From Metallyticus violacea (lineage: Eukaryota; Arthropoda; Insecta; Mantodea; Metallyticidae): a stretch of 64,000 nucleotides of DNA. This document shows positions 34,356-47,072 of the stretch, piece by piece; position 1 is the stretch's first letter; every line of letters begins with the position of its first letter. The notes under the pieces were generated by a model, which saw nothing but the letters and a program-made list of their open reading frames with translations, was not told the DNA's origin and made no database searches. Location: assembly GCA_030762175.1 (NCBI GenBank), contig CM060846.1:182192541-182256540 (forward strand). Direction: 5' to 3'. Both the position numbers and the translations under genes were made by a program.

Positions 34356-34562
34356 ATGAACCAGTATACAGCGAAATATTTTATGTTTGTTATTCACAAG
34401 GAAGGAAAAACTGCGTCTACAAAGAAGTACCAAAGAAAACTTGTTGCGCAGTTTGAAATTCGGAAACCACCAGCCAAAGCCTCCATTCAATATCTGGTGA
34501 AGAAACTAGAAGAAACCACGTTAAGTTATCGAATGACCACTAAGGATGTCCGAAATTGCTAG
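34356..34562 (+). pseudogene. Mariner-type transposase HTH fragment (first of two)
   Basis: The frame starts MNQYTAKYFMFVIHKEGK and continues with QRKLVAQFEIRKPPAKASIQ and LVKKLEETTLS, a pattern (M..YTA.....V, Y...F.IRK.P....I..LVKK.EET) typical of the DUF4817-like N-terminal domain of insect mariner-family transposases. It ends at a stop and does not join the next fragment, which starts its own HTH domain; the pair therefore looks like two adjacent or nested elements. Confidence 0.6.
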
Positions 34563-34689
34563 AAGCAGCGCTGCACAAGGTGAGTGGATAACCAGTACTC
34601 TTTTTCAAATATTTCACCCTATATACACATATATTTTTTTCAATGTATATATACATTTCAATGTACATATATATTCCGCATACCCACCG

Positions 34690-35742
34690 CTTTGAAAGCG
34701 AAATTTCTATTATGCAACAAGATTTTCTGCATTTGTGAGTTCTGCGAGTGTGTGACTGAGGTGCAGCGTGCATTTTGGCATAAGTTTATTATTGAACCTC
34801 CAACGAGGAAGAACATTTATATGGGAATTAACAATTTGATGAAACAGGCTCTGTGTAAAGATAAAAGCCCAGGCCGACCTCTTGTATCGAAAGAGAACGT
34901 GGAGCGCATTCAAGCGTGCTTTGCATGTAGCCCAATGAAATCAAGTCGTAGAGCTAGTAAGGAACTTACACTACCGCAAACAACTGTCTGGCATGTATTG
35001 AGGCGCCGGTTAGTGTACAAACCGTACCATCTATAACTGGTACGGGCTCTTCACGAAAGCGATAAGGTAAAGCGTGCAGAATTTTGTGACCGTATGCTCC
35101 GAACATGAAAGATGAATTGTTTCTGCCTCGTATAATTTTAGTGATGAAGCTACTTTTCACCTAAGTGGGACAGTCAACAGGCACAACGTTCGGATATGGG
35201 GGCTACAAAATCCCCATGTAACATTGGAACATGTGTGGAAAAATCCTAAAGTTAATGTATTTTGCCCCCCATCGTTGACTAAGATTTATGGAAATTTCTT
35301 CTTTGACGAAAAGACGGTTACTGGAGGAAGATATCTTGGCACGATGCAAAACTGACTTGTTGTTCAAATGAATGAAGATTCAGGATATTACATTTTCCAG
35401 TAAAACGGGGATCCACCTCATTGGCATCGGAAATTTCCACGTTTCCTGAATGAATGTCTGCCTCAACGATGAATGGGTCGCATGGGGAAGGAGGACTTGG
35501 CACTTTTGTTCTGACCATCGAGATCTCCTGATCTCACACCCTGCGATTTCTACTTGCGGGGCTTCGTGAAAGATATAGTTTACGTAGCACCTCTTCCCAC
35601 TAATTTGAATGGCCTAAGAAACCGTATCACAGCTGCGGTGATCTCAGTGACGTAAGACATTCTTCATCGAGTGTGGGATGAATTCAGCTACCTTCTAGAT
35701 ATTATCCGTGAAGCCGTAGGGGGGCATATTAAAAATTTGTAA
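34690..35742 (+). pseudogene. Mariner-like transposase, nearly full length but broken
   Basis: DNA-binding part: CVTEVQRAFWHKFIIEPPTR, SPGRPLVSKENVERIQACF and VWHVLRRRL (34740-35020). An in-frame TAA follows PYHL at 35034, where the sequence continues LVRALHESDKVKRAEFCDRM. The catalytic region follows: FLPRIIFSDEATFHLSG near 35118, HNVRIWG, NPKVNVFC, YGNFFFDEKTVTGGRYLG, DPPHWHRKFPRFLNECLP, SRSPDLTPCDFYLRGFVKD (35522-35580) and VGGHIKNL at the end (35742). The order and the SPDLTPCDF motif identify a mariner-family transposase; several stops and frame changes make it inactive. Confidence 0.8.
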
Positions 35743-35850
35743 ACCTCCATGTATGTGTAATTATATGTAATTTACAGAATTAAATACAACATATAGTTCT
35801 GGAAATATAGCTTAATGAGTGTGTCCATTATTTTGAATCATTCTATAAAT
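35743..35850 (+). repeat. 3' flank / possible terminal repeat of the mariner remnant
   Basis: ATAGCTTAATGAGTGTGTCC is followed by ATTATTTTGAATCA about 100 bases after the transposase end, where a terminal repeat is expected. I found no matching inverted copy upstream near 34.2-34.7 kb, so the left end is lost or diverged. Confidence 0.3.
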
Positions 35851-38800
35851 ATTTCTCATGCCATTTTCCAAAGCTCAAGATGAAAATGAAATCAATGACG
35901 TCACCATTGTGGATGTAATTCATATTCGGATGATGAAAACTTCTGAGGTAAACCATATTCGATTTGTTTCAATCGGGATTTATTCCGAGTCCTTTAGAAG
36001 TACAAGAGTGTTCTTAATTTCTGGTTATATTCAAATTCAGATCATTTGTCTATTCTCATTATGGAGTATATTTCAGGATCATAGACTTCTGTGCATGTAT
36101 TATATTTATATTTTAAATTAATAAAGAATGAATACTGGTTGATAATTAAGAAGTTTGGAAAATATTTTAGTTATTACTTTCTGCACATTTTAATACGTAC
36201 TTCTTTGTTATTAGTCTAAAAAAAAACATGCTAAAGTATTCGGCTTGAACTTATTCTACAGAACGGATATATCAGCTTTCTCAACATTCATGATAAATAA
36301 CTGAACAAATGAAGCTAGGGAGAATACAGGTGTCATTTAATTTAAGCTTGTTCTCAGAAGTCAACAATCTACTCTACTGTTAAATTCCAAGATCGGCAAG
36401 AAGACAGAGCTAATACAATTAGTTTCCGATTGTTAAACAAATTGACAAATTCCTTTTGTTGCTAAGTAATCAGTAAAGTATTTGAGTGTCTAATGATTAT
36501 TATTTAAGCATTTCACAAAACTCTTAATTTTTTGTTTTAGTTGCATTTCATTGTAATTTTATCCGCAGAATACGGAAAGTATTCACCAAAGGAATCAATT
36601 CTCCATATAAATATAATTATGAATTTTGGAACTAAAATTAAAGAATATTTTAATATATAAGAAAAGAAAAAGCAATATTCTACCTTGGATAATAGGTTAA
36701 ATACAAAATATAAATATGTAACGTTTCTGTAATAGCAAGTAGCAAAATAACCAACTGATTTCTAATATCATATAAAGACTCCATGAACTAAAATTGTAAT
36801 AATCTCTAATTATATATAATATTCTGTATATACTATTCTATATATTATTCTACACACATTAAAATGTTATATAATTAATCCTCAAATATTAAATTTTTTG
36901 TAATGTATTATTGCATGCGCTATAATGCATTTGGCCGCACTTTGAGATCATTTCCATTTTCTTTTTGTAATTTTTCCATATCCCTAAGAATTTCCATAAA
37001 TATTAGGGTATATTCATTTAATAATATTTATAATGCAATAAATATGTACATTATGGCCCATATTCTAAAAACAATGAAGCTCTATTAACTTTTATTTGTT
37101 AATGTGGTAAATTTATTTAATTAAATTGTGTTCAACGTACACATTAACAGTTTATTTTTAGTTGGCTAATTTCATTTCGACGCAAGTTAAAAGATATAAG
37201 AAATCTAAATATTTTGTTTAAAGCTAGTGACTCTTAAATGTTTAAAGAAAAAACATTGCTCAATAAAGACTTTAGGTAAGTTAAATTCATCATCCATTCC
37301 GTTATTTATACGGATGGGTTAATTAAAAATGGAACATAAATTCAAATTTTTTTTTACAAAAAGAGACATATATTACTAATATATTGTTTGTAGACGACTA
37401 GATGATAAAAATAAAGGTAATGAATAAAGTCAGTATATGCATGTTGAAACCACAAATTCGTGTTTTTAAAACATAGTTTATAACGCTCAAGATAATGCCT
37501 TTTATTAATTGTATTAAAAGTATTACTTGAGAACAATAAAACATTATTATTACAGTTAACTTTTATATTAATATATTATACATTAATATTATCAATATTT
37601 TAATATTCATTTTCTAACTTGTAGGACCTTCATTTACTACAAGATTTCCACGAAATTTAGTTAAATGGGGAATTCGTAACAAATTACATTTTAAAATATT
37701 CAGTAACAATTATTCAATTTAGAGCAAGAGGAATCCCAACCAAACCCAGCCAATATTTAGCTTGCCACTTGCTAGCAACAGGCTGGTCAACACGTTCAAC
37801 TGTGGTAAGTTTCCATACATTTGCATGTACTAGCCAAGCTGCTACTCTTAGTTAACATCTCAAGACACTACCTTGAGTGCATTATTTAGGGAAAGCAAAT
37901 TAAATATATACACTGCCTTATAACACAATGTCTAGCAGTTTAACCTAAATCTCCTTCTCTGCTGCTCTATCTCGTTTACTCATGTCTAAACTTCTGCACA
38001 ATAAAGTACCGAGTATAAATTGTAACATATAATAAAGATGTGTAATAATATTATCTTGTATAATAAAGAAAACTGTGTTACAGGGCAGAACATAAATTGT
38101 TTTATAATCTATGTAAATGAATGAAAGTAATATAACTCATTTACAGTAAAACAATTATAAATTAATCTATTTCAAAAAAAGTTTAAATATATTCAGAGCA
38201 GCATACAATAAGACGAAGTTTGTTTCCCTAACGTGAGAGCAAAACGACAGAATGGATAAAATCTAATCTCAACCAAGAGACTTGCATCCTCTTACTGAAG
38301 GTAAGCTAAATTCTTCATCTTAACGAAGTGTGAAAGAATGTTCTTGAAGGCAGGAATTGGGAAGCGATGTGTGCATATCTTTAAAATACATAAGCATATA
38401 TGCTGGTGTTCCTTAACCAATGGAAGTGCTTTTATTGACATTTTTGCAGGTGATGTCTATAAAATTGCCCAAGCATGAAAACAATACGATTCAGCGATTA
38501 AATATTCAAGTTGGAATTTTAATGATCTGACAGCTCATGGCCATACAGTAAATTGATTCTTCATGAAAAAGAATAACGAAGCATACTCGTACCAATTACA
38601 AGGACAAGTATTTGTCTACCTTCGATTTACGAAAGTTCTTAAAGTACCACAAGCCAATAAACAATTTATATATATATTACAACCTTTACAAAACGATGAT
38701 ATTATCTTACTTAAACTTACTTAAAACTCACGAAAAACAAATTTTGCCCAAATAAATGGTAAATAAAAGTTAAATATAAATTGCAAAATGTTGAAGCCAA

Positions 38801-39250
38801 ACTGAAATACTAAGTACCTATTCTAAGCAAACTTATATAGACAACAGGGAGATCCCATGTTCACTCCCTGATCGTCCAGCGCAGAAAGAGCAGTTCTCAA
38901 ATCAGCACCGCCAGATAAATCTGGGCCTCTCGGAGAAACAAATGAAGAAGGGAAAAGCTTGCGGTTGAAGTAGGAGTCTTGGAGAGTGGCGTAGTATACC
39001 GTTACAATATACATCATTAATGAAGTTAATCTCTCTTCTAAACAGTGAGTATTTAATAGAAGACCGATGCTCAAGCTATTTAATATTAATTGGCTATATA
39101 CAAGGTGGCAATAAACAACATCGTAATAGTTTCATTTTATATAAAGACGTCGTAAACAAGTAATTTAAGATAGAGGAACTAACGTCACAGACGTAAAATA
39201 TCTTCCTATACAGTAGATTTACGGTACATTAAAAAAAAAAAACTCAATAA
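35851..39250. other. No gene recognised
   Basis: Very AT-rich, with many stops in all frames. No motif, repeat or domain that I can support. Confidence 0.5.
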
Positions 39251-39254
39251 TGAA

Positions 39255-39350
39255 GGAAGAGGCCTCTGGGAAAAATTAATGGACCATTTTACGCCCTGAA
39301 TTGAATGGGGTGCTAATGACCAAAGATGGTGAATGAGCGTCATTAAATAA
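39255..39350 (+). repeat. SINE 3'-end fragment (GGTCCTG-head family)
   Basis: GAAGAGGCCTCTGGG, TTTTACGCCCTGAATTGAAT and GAGCGTCATTAAATAAA match the 3' end of the family seen on the minus strand at 27.3, 41.4 and 50.0 kb. The tRNA-like head is absent. Confidence 0.75.
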
Positions 39351-41047
39351 AATATGGTTAGCCTAGTGTAAAATGCCAATGTTCATTGCTACCGAATTAG
39401 TTGTAATTTGTGTTTAAAATGCATATTAAAACTAAGTCCGTGAAAATGTATTAGAATTGCCTCATGCTTCCTTAATAATCGAAATATAAGAGATTGGTAA
39501 CAATCATGAACAACATTTTCATAATTTAGCTTTAAAATAGTCTGTAAAATATTAGCCTAGGCACGTGAGTACCCGCCACTACATTGGTATGTTAATAAAA
39601 TTGTAGCTAGAAACTAAGCTGCAACTCTAACGTTGCAAGATATCTGACAATTGCTTCACGTAACAGTTGGTTTTGTACAAAATAACTTACAAATTGAAGA
39701 GTCGTAGAACGGTTATTTTTTTCTGAATTTTCCTCCATATACCTGATTTACGAGAAAGCAAGAGACTGTACCGTAAGATCTGCTGAGATATACAAAGATA
39801 GATTTCTTCAGTCTCTATGTTTATAAAAAAAAAAAAACTACAGTGTCGAATCTTTGTTCCACATTCTATCGCAGTAAGTGTATTTGTTGAATATGAAATT
39901 ATTGTAATATTCATCACTTTATATGATGGAAAGTAAGAACTCAGAAATGAAAAGCACACGGCTTAAGTTAAATATAATTTTCTTTGTAGTTTATTCTTTT
40001 CATCTTTAAAGAAGAAGGTCACAGCTGATTTGAATATTATTGTTATTTATGTAGATTTTAGGAATGCCTGGCAAGCTTAGGCTACTTAGGCCACAAAGAC
40101 TACTGCACTCAACCGACAGAATTATATCTATCATTCTTCATCTAGTACAATTGATCTTAAGGTTGCAGTGCCATGATCAGAAAAACTATGTTTTAGCTTG
40201 GCCACAAATATACTTAGCTTAGGAGCAATCCTGTTGAAATATAACTATCTGAACTGATTTGAAACAAATTATAGGAAGCCTACAAGGTACAGAATTATGT
40301 TAACATAAACCTAAGTTGGTTATAGAGAAAGATATCTTGTTGATTCTCCCTTGAATATCCTATATTTGGATAAATATTTACTAGGTTTCATATTATTTTG
40401 TCTTTCACAATGATATGAAAACAATATCTGCTAAGAATGAAAGTTTATTCTCGTAGTAATGATGAGATAAGAGTATTGGTCCTCAAGAAATAATGTTCGT
40501 ACATTTGCTTAACCTTCCTTCATACATGTTTTTAATTTTATTTACAAAGGTATGCCGAAGAGATGGGAATCCTTTCAGATATAGGCATACTCCATAAACT
40601 CCATTAAAGCAGCAGAATTGCTTTTAAACTAAGTTTTTAAAAATGCTAATTTATGAATTTCCATCTAATTTAGAAAGTAAATGTATTAGTTTAAAATTAT
40701 AAATATTCTCTGGATCATACAGTTTAAAATACTTATATAACAAACAAAACAAACTTCGATATTTGATAAATGTGAATAAATTACAAAATATGTTTTAACC
40801 AATGTTAAAATGAATGTGAAATTCTCGCATAATGCAGTATAGCGGGTTCTTCTACAAACATTACAAGAAGAAAGTCAAACGTATTACATTTAAACATCTA
40901 TAGCAATGTATAAATAACATGTAAATTATGACATTATTCTTTTGAATATTATAAGCCAATAATTTTGAACAGAAAAAAATCATCAATTAAACAATGGCAG
41001 TTTTGAAGATGTGAATAGAAAGAGAAAACAAATTAAAACATTCTACT

Positions 41048-41079
<32 letters not shown>

Positions 41080-41410
41080 CTATATATGTATATTTTTGAG
41101 ATCAAGATATATAATACTTTTGCTGCAATAATGTCTAAATGGCTGACTGTACTACTAGATTAGATTAGACTGGATTAGATTAAAGATGCAGTTGGACTTG
41201 TTATATTCCCTAACACTGAAGTCTAAAGACTTATTTTATCATTCTTAATGCAATTGTTTTAGACACACCCAGTGACTATATCTAGATATTTAACTTGAGA
41301 GTTGTCTTGCATTAATTTATTGAAGGGGGATTTAATGTCCTCCTGATATCATGGAACAACATGGAAAACCTACTACTCTGAAACATTCTCACTTCTGCAA
41401 GGTATAAATA
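39351..41410. other. No gene recognised; (TA)n tract
   Basis: AT-rich with a TA microsatellite at about 41050-41081 and a GATTAGATTAGA-type short repeat near 41157-41183. Confidence 0.5.
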
Positions 41411-41411
41411 G

Positions 41412-41731
41412 CAGGTTTTTGTTTTTTTTGATTGATTGATTGATTGATTGATTTATGGACGCTCTTTAACATCTCAGGCCATCAGCGTCCCATTCAACTC
41501 AGGGCGTGAAACGGCCGACACATTTTGCTCAGGGGCCTCTCTTTCAGGCTTGAGGTTCTTTTTCGTGCCGTAAATGTACGACACGGGACCCACTGCTTTA
41601 CTTCCCTTCCGAAAGAATCCATACTTGGGATTTTTACCACCGAAAAAATCCATCGGTCCTGGCCGGGTTCGAACCCGCGTTCTTGAGTGTAGGAGGAAAG
41701 TATGGTAACCACTACACCACTAGGACCGACA
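41412..41731 (-). repeat. SINE, GGTCCTG-head family, with 9-bp target duplication
   Basis: Minus strand: head GGTCCTAGTGGTGTAGTGGT, B-box GGGTTCGAACCCGGCC, GGCCAGGACC closing the acceptor stem, body, 3' end TAAATCAATCAATCAATCAA (tetranucleotide tail) and A-run. TATAAATAG flanks it at 41403-41411 and 41732-41740. Confidence 0.9.
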
Positions 41732-44700
41732 TATAAATAGTAGTAGAGTAAAGGACTTTTATTGTAGCAGTTTTAAAATACACACAAGTAAGTACAAATG
41801 TTGCATGGGCCTTACTGCCGTACTTACTAATATCGTCCTTGTAACAATCAAAATATACTTAAATACACACATACATACATATCTAAATACATATAGGCCT
41901 ACATATACACACAAACATATATACACACACATTCAAACACATCTGTATACTTACATCCCACGTTTTCTATGAGTAATTTTTATATACATATACTTAAACA
42001 TGAATAGAACACTTTCTCCCGAGTCCCCTTCCCTTTACTCACCCCCCATCCCAAACTTCCTCCTCTTCTCTGTAGTAGTTAACCTTCTTTGTTTGGTCTT
42101 TGCTAGAAATATTTCCGAATTATGTGAGTATTTCTCATGCACCAACAATGTCCGCAGGTGTTCAAACTTCTTTTGGAATTCAAAAATTGCAGAGGTGAAA
42201 GCTCATTTCTTAAAATCCCCGTTTCCCTGCATTATATCAGAATATGCCTCCAGGTATCGTTTTCTCCTCATAGTGGGAAAACTCTTTCCCCGAGAGATTT
42301 AACTGTTTTATTTCCTTTTCAATCCCCTAATCTGAGCCATGCGAAATCACTTCTTTCTGCTCCACCACAGACATCTAGATAATTTCTCTTCCCCCACAAC
42401 TAATCTATTTGAACCTGCAGGTTAAGCGATACTTTTTTCTGCGCATTGAGTTTCATTATTTTGCCTGACTATATCTCGCAAATATCCGTTAACCATTTTG
42501 CAGTTATTTCACGTAATGTCCCCTTAACCAAATATACCGTAATACAATTTTGTCTAAAACTTTCCTTATTTATCATGCCCAATCCGTATTCCACCCTTCC
42601 CATATTTCCTCCCTCTGACAAACTGCTCGAAGAAGTGCTTGATCCTCCGTGTTATTCTTAGACAGTACTTAATTGTTTTTATTTTTAAATTCACATCTTC
42701 CTTAAAGATACCAAACCCTTTAAGAATTCCACAATTTGCTGTACCCCTTCCCACTTATACCAGCTGTTTTAGAAATTGCGTTTGTTCCTGATTCAATAAC
42801 TGAGTGATTTCTCACCTCCTGATTTCGGCCCCGTTCGTCATACTTGACCTCACAACAGCCCTGCACTACATCTACATATTTCTCAGCGCTCTTCACGATA
42901 TTTTTACTAAGATATTTAATGCCTCTATATTTTTAATCATGCACTTACGTTTTGTATTTTCTATGTGCCCAGCTCCCGTTCATAGCTAAAGTGACTCTAA
43001 ATTATGTAAATTCGTTTACGTTTTTTACTGCTTGACCTGTATACTCCCACCACTCTTTGCTGCTGTACACCACACCGATTTTGAAGTCATTGTTTTTGGT
43101 CTTTTCCTCATTAACTTATACATACCTATTCCTGAAAATATGCCGCTAAGCAGTCCAGTTGACTTTGCAGACCGTCAATTGTTGTGGAAATCAATATTAG
43201 ATCATTCGCTTAAAGGAGCACTGGTATGGATATACTTACTATATTAGGAGCATCAAATTCTGCCACACACATTTTCTCCGGTACGTCATCTACAAACAAA
43301 TTGAAAAGGAAGGGTGATAGCATACAGCCTTGCTCACTCCTCTCCTCTGTTACACTTTTTGAAACATTATAGTGATCATATTTTACACAGAACTGTAACT
43401 TACTATATATTGATTCTAATTCCTTGGTCATTTTACCCAAGATTCCTTTCGCCCATTAATTACTCTGTCATGCTTGTCTTTCCACGGAATCAAAATCTTT
43501 TTGAAAATCTATGAACACACAATGCAGTTATCCTTTCTTTGTTTCACTCTCAATGAGTCTATTACAAAAATATTGTCTATCGTACTGTATCCTTCCCTAA
43601 ACCCCTTTTGAAATTGTGTTGTATTCTATTATCCGTTGCCTTTTTTCCCATTACCGGAAGAAGTGACACCTCTATATAATTATCCGGTATTTTTGGACTT
43701 CCTTGGATATATAATTACCATTTTCCATTCATCTGGCTTTGTCCCCATTGAAAACTTCATTCATTATCTTCGTCATCACAACTATAAGTTTACCCATCTT
43801 AAACCCTCCTTAAATAGTTCAGACGGCAGTCCGTCGAGCCCAGATGCTTTGTTGTTCTTTAATTTTTTTATTGTTTTAATTACTCTGCCTATCATAATGT
43901 CTCACTCTACAATTTCAATTTTTGGTGTTCCAAATAGCTACATCTCATTTAGTGCTGGTCCCTGCTAGTTTTACCTTCCCCAAATATTTCTTAGAAATGA
44001 ATTCTCAACTGCTCCGGAGTTTTGTAGTTAGGAATATAACGTCCCTTCCTTCCTCTTTTCAAAGTTCTCCAAACGCCAGATTAGCGACCCATTTTGAGGT
44101 ATTTTATTTTCATCCCATTTTCCGCATTTTGTACTACAGATGTCATTAGCTGTACTGTAGCATCCTCGATGGCTCACATTCTCTTTGTAAGTCGTAACTG
44201 GTAAGTATCTCATTCTTCTACCCTTCAACGGTAACGCGGTATTAATGTTCCCACAACTGCTCTAACTCTATCGTCCCCCACCTCTTTGCTTACTGCTATT
44301 TGCCTAAAGGAAAATGACATGAATCTACCCTGTCCCCTACCCATAAATCTTTAATATGTGGTATCAGATCAGAAGTGTAAATTATATAATCTGTTACACT
44401 TCCCCCATTGACGTTTATAAATACTACCTCCCCATTTTGATCCTGTCCGTATTTACAATTAGAAATTTCCAAACGAAGAACAATACAAAACGCAAGTACC
44501 ACTCTGCCCTCAGCATTTATGACTTTAACATGACTTATTTTGCAGGCTCTTCTGCTTCCTTCACATTCCCTCTCCCCTTCCCCGATGGCCTAGTGAAAGA
44601 TCTTCCTTCATCATTCTTGCGTTGAAATCACCAAGTATTCCACCATAGCTGCGGGATATATTTCTGACAAGTCCACCACTCTTTCTGTTATGTCCTCAAG

Positions 44701-44892
44701 AAAACATGTTACAATATATAGAAGCCGTTTATGCATTATAGATATTCATCATTAAAAGCTCTAACCCTTCCTTCTATAACTAAATAACAGCAAAGTCCAT
44801 GTGTGCATCAACTTCCTTGACATCCCTCCCTATTTTTTCTTAATTAATATTGAAATCCCCCTGGCCATCTTCCCCTTATTCCTCTAACGCTA

Positions 44893-45170
44893 GCTACCGC
44901 CACCGGTGGCCGCGGTCGTTAAATCGCGGACTCGTGAGGGGAGGTCTGGGGTTAGAATCCCACCAGGACCGTTCTCCCTGACTGAGGTTTTTTCCAGGTT
45001 TTCCTCCGTCCTCATAAATGGCAAATGCCGGGAAGGTACCCTAAACGTAGGATTGGAACGTTTCCTTCCTTAAAAATAAATCCTTTCCCAATATATCATT
45101 TCATGTATCACCAGTGTCCATCGCCTGTGGTGCCTCTGTAGGAAAAACGGGCGTTAAACACCACTCATTC
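44893..45170 (+). repeat. SINE, Leu/Ser-tRNA-like family, with 15-bp target duplication
   Basis: Head CCGGTGGCCGCGGTCGTTAA, degenerate B-box GGTTAGAATCCCACC, CTGACTGAGGTTTTTTCC, AAATGCCGGGAAGGTACC and GGGCGTTAAACACC. ATTCCTCTAACGCTA is present at 44878-44892 and again at 45171-45185, which fixes both ends and shows insertion into the LINE remnant. Confidence 0.92.
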
Positions 45171-45468
45171 ATTCCTCTAACGCTACTGTTTTATTAAAAC
45201 GTGGAAGTTCTTAAAATCTAACTTATCAATGAGACCAAACCAAGTCTCTGACAGACACACTATATTAAATGTATTAACAAATCTTAAGAAGTCTACCTAC
45301 TATGTTTTCATCCTAGACCCTCCATCCTCCAACAACCAATTGTAAAGGGGATTTCCGCTTGTTACTTCCTTCTGCCACTCCTTTGCCCACCTGTTTCTGC
45401 TACTGAGAGCCGCTGAGATGACCTTCGTTGCACCCTCTTGGATGCTGTCACAGTTCCCTTACTATGTT

Positions 45469-45545
45469 ATTAAAACAATTAAATTCTCCCAGGCTGTTTT
45501 GCCGTGGTCCATGGTTTAAATTACTACCATAGCTTTCACCAACTA
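45469..45545 (-). repeat. Inverted terminal repeat of the Penelope element (3' side)
   Basis: 77 bases, reverse complement of 47928-48004 except A/G in CCC(A/G)GGC. Terminal repeats in direct or inverted arrangement are a known Penelope trait. Confidence 0.9.
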
Positions 45546-45571
45546 CTCCGGTTGGCATCTTCAGTGGACGA
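45507..45571 (-). ncRNA. Hammerhead-ribozyme-like motif in Penelope terminus (tentative)
   Basis: Minus strand shows CTGAAGA (fits the CUGANGA core; plus 45558-45564), a six-pair helix GCCAAC/GTTGGT around CGGAGTA, then GAAA (plus 45534-45537). GTCC before and GGAC after could form stem I. Penelope elements are known to carry hammerhead motifs. Against it: there is an extra U before stem II, and the expected UH cleavage triplet is not clear, so it may be degenerate and inactive. Confidence 0.35.
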
Positions 45572-45588
45572 AGAGTAACACCTAACTG

Positions 45589-45926
45589 TTAACACGACGA
45601 CAGTATTGATCCTTCTCTGTCTGGCTGTAGAGGACGTTCGATATGTGTGTGGCGGAAGTGGAGGGGAGGAGTATGTAGGGGAGGTAGTTGCTTGTTTTTA
45701 AGAACCGGTTTCCAAGTGCTACTTAGTTGATAACCGCCATCCCTATTAAAGTTGATAGGGTGTTGTTGTATTTCCAATGCTTCCCTCCTGGCTAGATTGA
45801 AAAAGCCTTGAATTTTTGCAACCACTTCTGTTTTGTTAAAGCATATACCATGGCATTCCTTTATTGCATGTTCTGCTACTGCGGAACGTTCGGGCTGATT
45901 AAGGCGCAAATGTCGTTGATGTTCTT
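45589..45926 (-). pseudogene. Penelope GIY-YIG nuclease, C-terminal part (frameshifted)
   Basis: Continues in another frame: RLNQPERSAVAEHAIKECHG, then ARREALEIQQHPINFNRDGG. The AVAEH and (R)EALEI-x-x-(H)P-x-N-x-N-R-D-G blocks are the usual end of Penelope GIY-YIG domains. A one-base-type shift near 45910-45927 disconnects it from KVYIGMTGRS. Confidence 0.85.
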
Positions 45927-46976
45927 CTAATTGTTTTTAATCGATCTTCCGGTCATGCCTATGTAAACTTTGCCACATTCACATGGTATTTTATAAATTC
46001 CCGTGGTGTCAAGGGGATGCCTAGGATCTTTTGCATTGTTTAACATTTGTCCTAATTTTGTAGTTGGTGTGAAGATCGATAGTATGCCTTTTCTCTTTAA
46101 TAAGCGTGCTATACGTACAGTAACATCTTCTATGTACGTTAGAACAGCTTTAGGTTTCTTGTTCGAATAGGTGTTAGATGCTGCAGTTTTCTTAGGGCGA
46201 GTGGCTCTGTCAATATCTTTGTTGCTGTATCCGTTGGGTTTGAAAACATCGCGGAGATGATTTAATTCTTGCTTAAGATATTCAGGTTCCGTGATGTTTT
46301 TTGCTCTGTGCACTAAAGTCTTGATTACAGTTCTTTTTTGTGCAGGATGATGATTCGATCTGGCATTGAGATATCTTTCCGTATGTGTGCTTTTTCTATA
46401 GACTTGATGACCAAGAGCTCCTGATGATTTTCTTCGAACTAAGACGTCTAAAAAGGGAAGCGTGTCATTACTTTCCTTTTCCATAGTAAATTTAATTTTT
46501 TCATGGAGACTATTTAGATGTTCCAAGAAGAGCCGTAGTTTATGATTTCCATGTGGCCAAATTACAAAGGTGTCGTCCACGTATCTTAACCAGAGTGAAG
46601 GTTTGTATACAGCAGTGTCTAGAGCTTTCTTTTCGAAGTGTTGCATAAAGAAGTTTGCTATTACAGGGCTTAGTGGACTTCCCATTGCTACTCCTTCTTT
46701 CTGTTGGTAGAATTTGGTTCTCCACAGAAAATAACTGGAAGTTAGGACGTGTTCAAATAATGTGATCTCTTCTGCTTTAAAGTGGACTTGTAGTAGTTCC
46801 AAGGTGTCTTTAATGGGTACATTTGTGTATAGAGATTCTACATCAAAACTCACCAGAATGTCATTTGGCTGTAAGTTGATCCTATCGATGATTTCCACAA
46901 AGTATTTCGAGTTCTTAATGTGGTGATCCGAGTGAGCTATTAACGGACGTAACAAGGATGCCAAGTAATGCGCCAA
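45927..46976 (-). pseudogene. Penelope reverse transcriptase with start of GIY-YIG domain
   Basis: An open stretch of 349 codons. RT motifs: LVSFDVESLYTNVP (catalytic Asp in FDVE, about residue 45), KEGVAMGSPLSPVIANFFMQ (about 93-112), LRYVDDTFVIW (catalytic YVDD, about 130) and LPFLDVLVRR (about 168). C-terminal GIYKIPCECGKVYIGMTGRS starts the GIY-YIG nuclease. Function in an intact element: target-primed reverse transcription of its own RNA. A frameshift near 47010 separates it from RT motif 1, and a frameshift near 45920 from the rest of the nuclease, so the element is not functional as it stands. Confidence 0.92.
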
Positions 46977-47072
46977 TTTGTATGTTGGTGAACCGATTGT
47001 GTTGACAATAGCCTTAAGGGAACACCCGGTTTGTGCACCTTCGGGAGTCCATACAGTCTAGGGGGTAGACTA

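Noticed and set aside
41050..41081. TA-rich tract as a cruciform or origin signal
   Set aside because: A plain (TA)n microsatellite; nothing around it supports a function.
43636..43968. 110-codon plus-strand frame
   Set aside because: It is the antisense of the minus-strand LINE remnant, which explains the region better.
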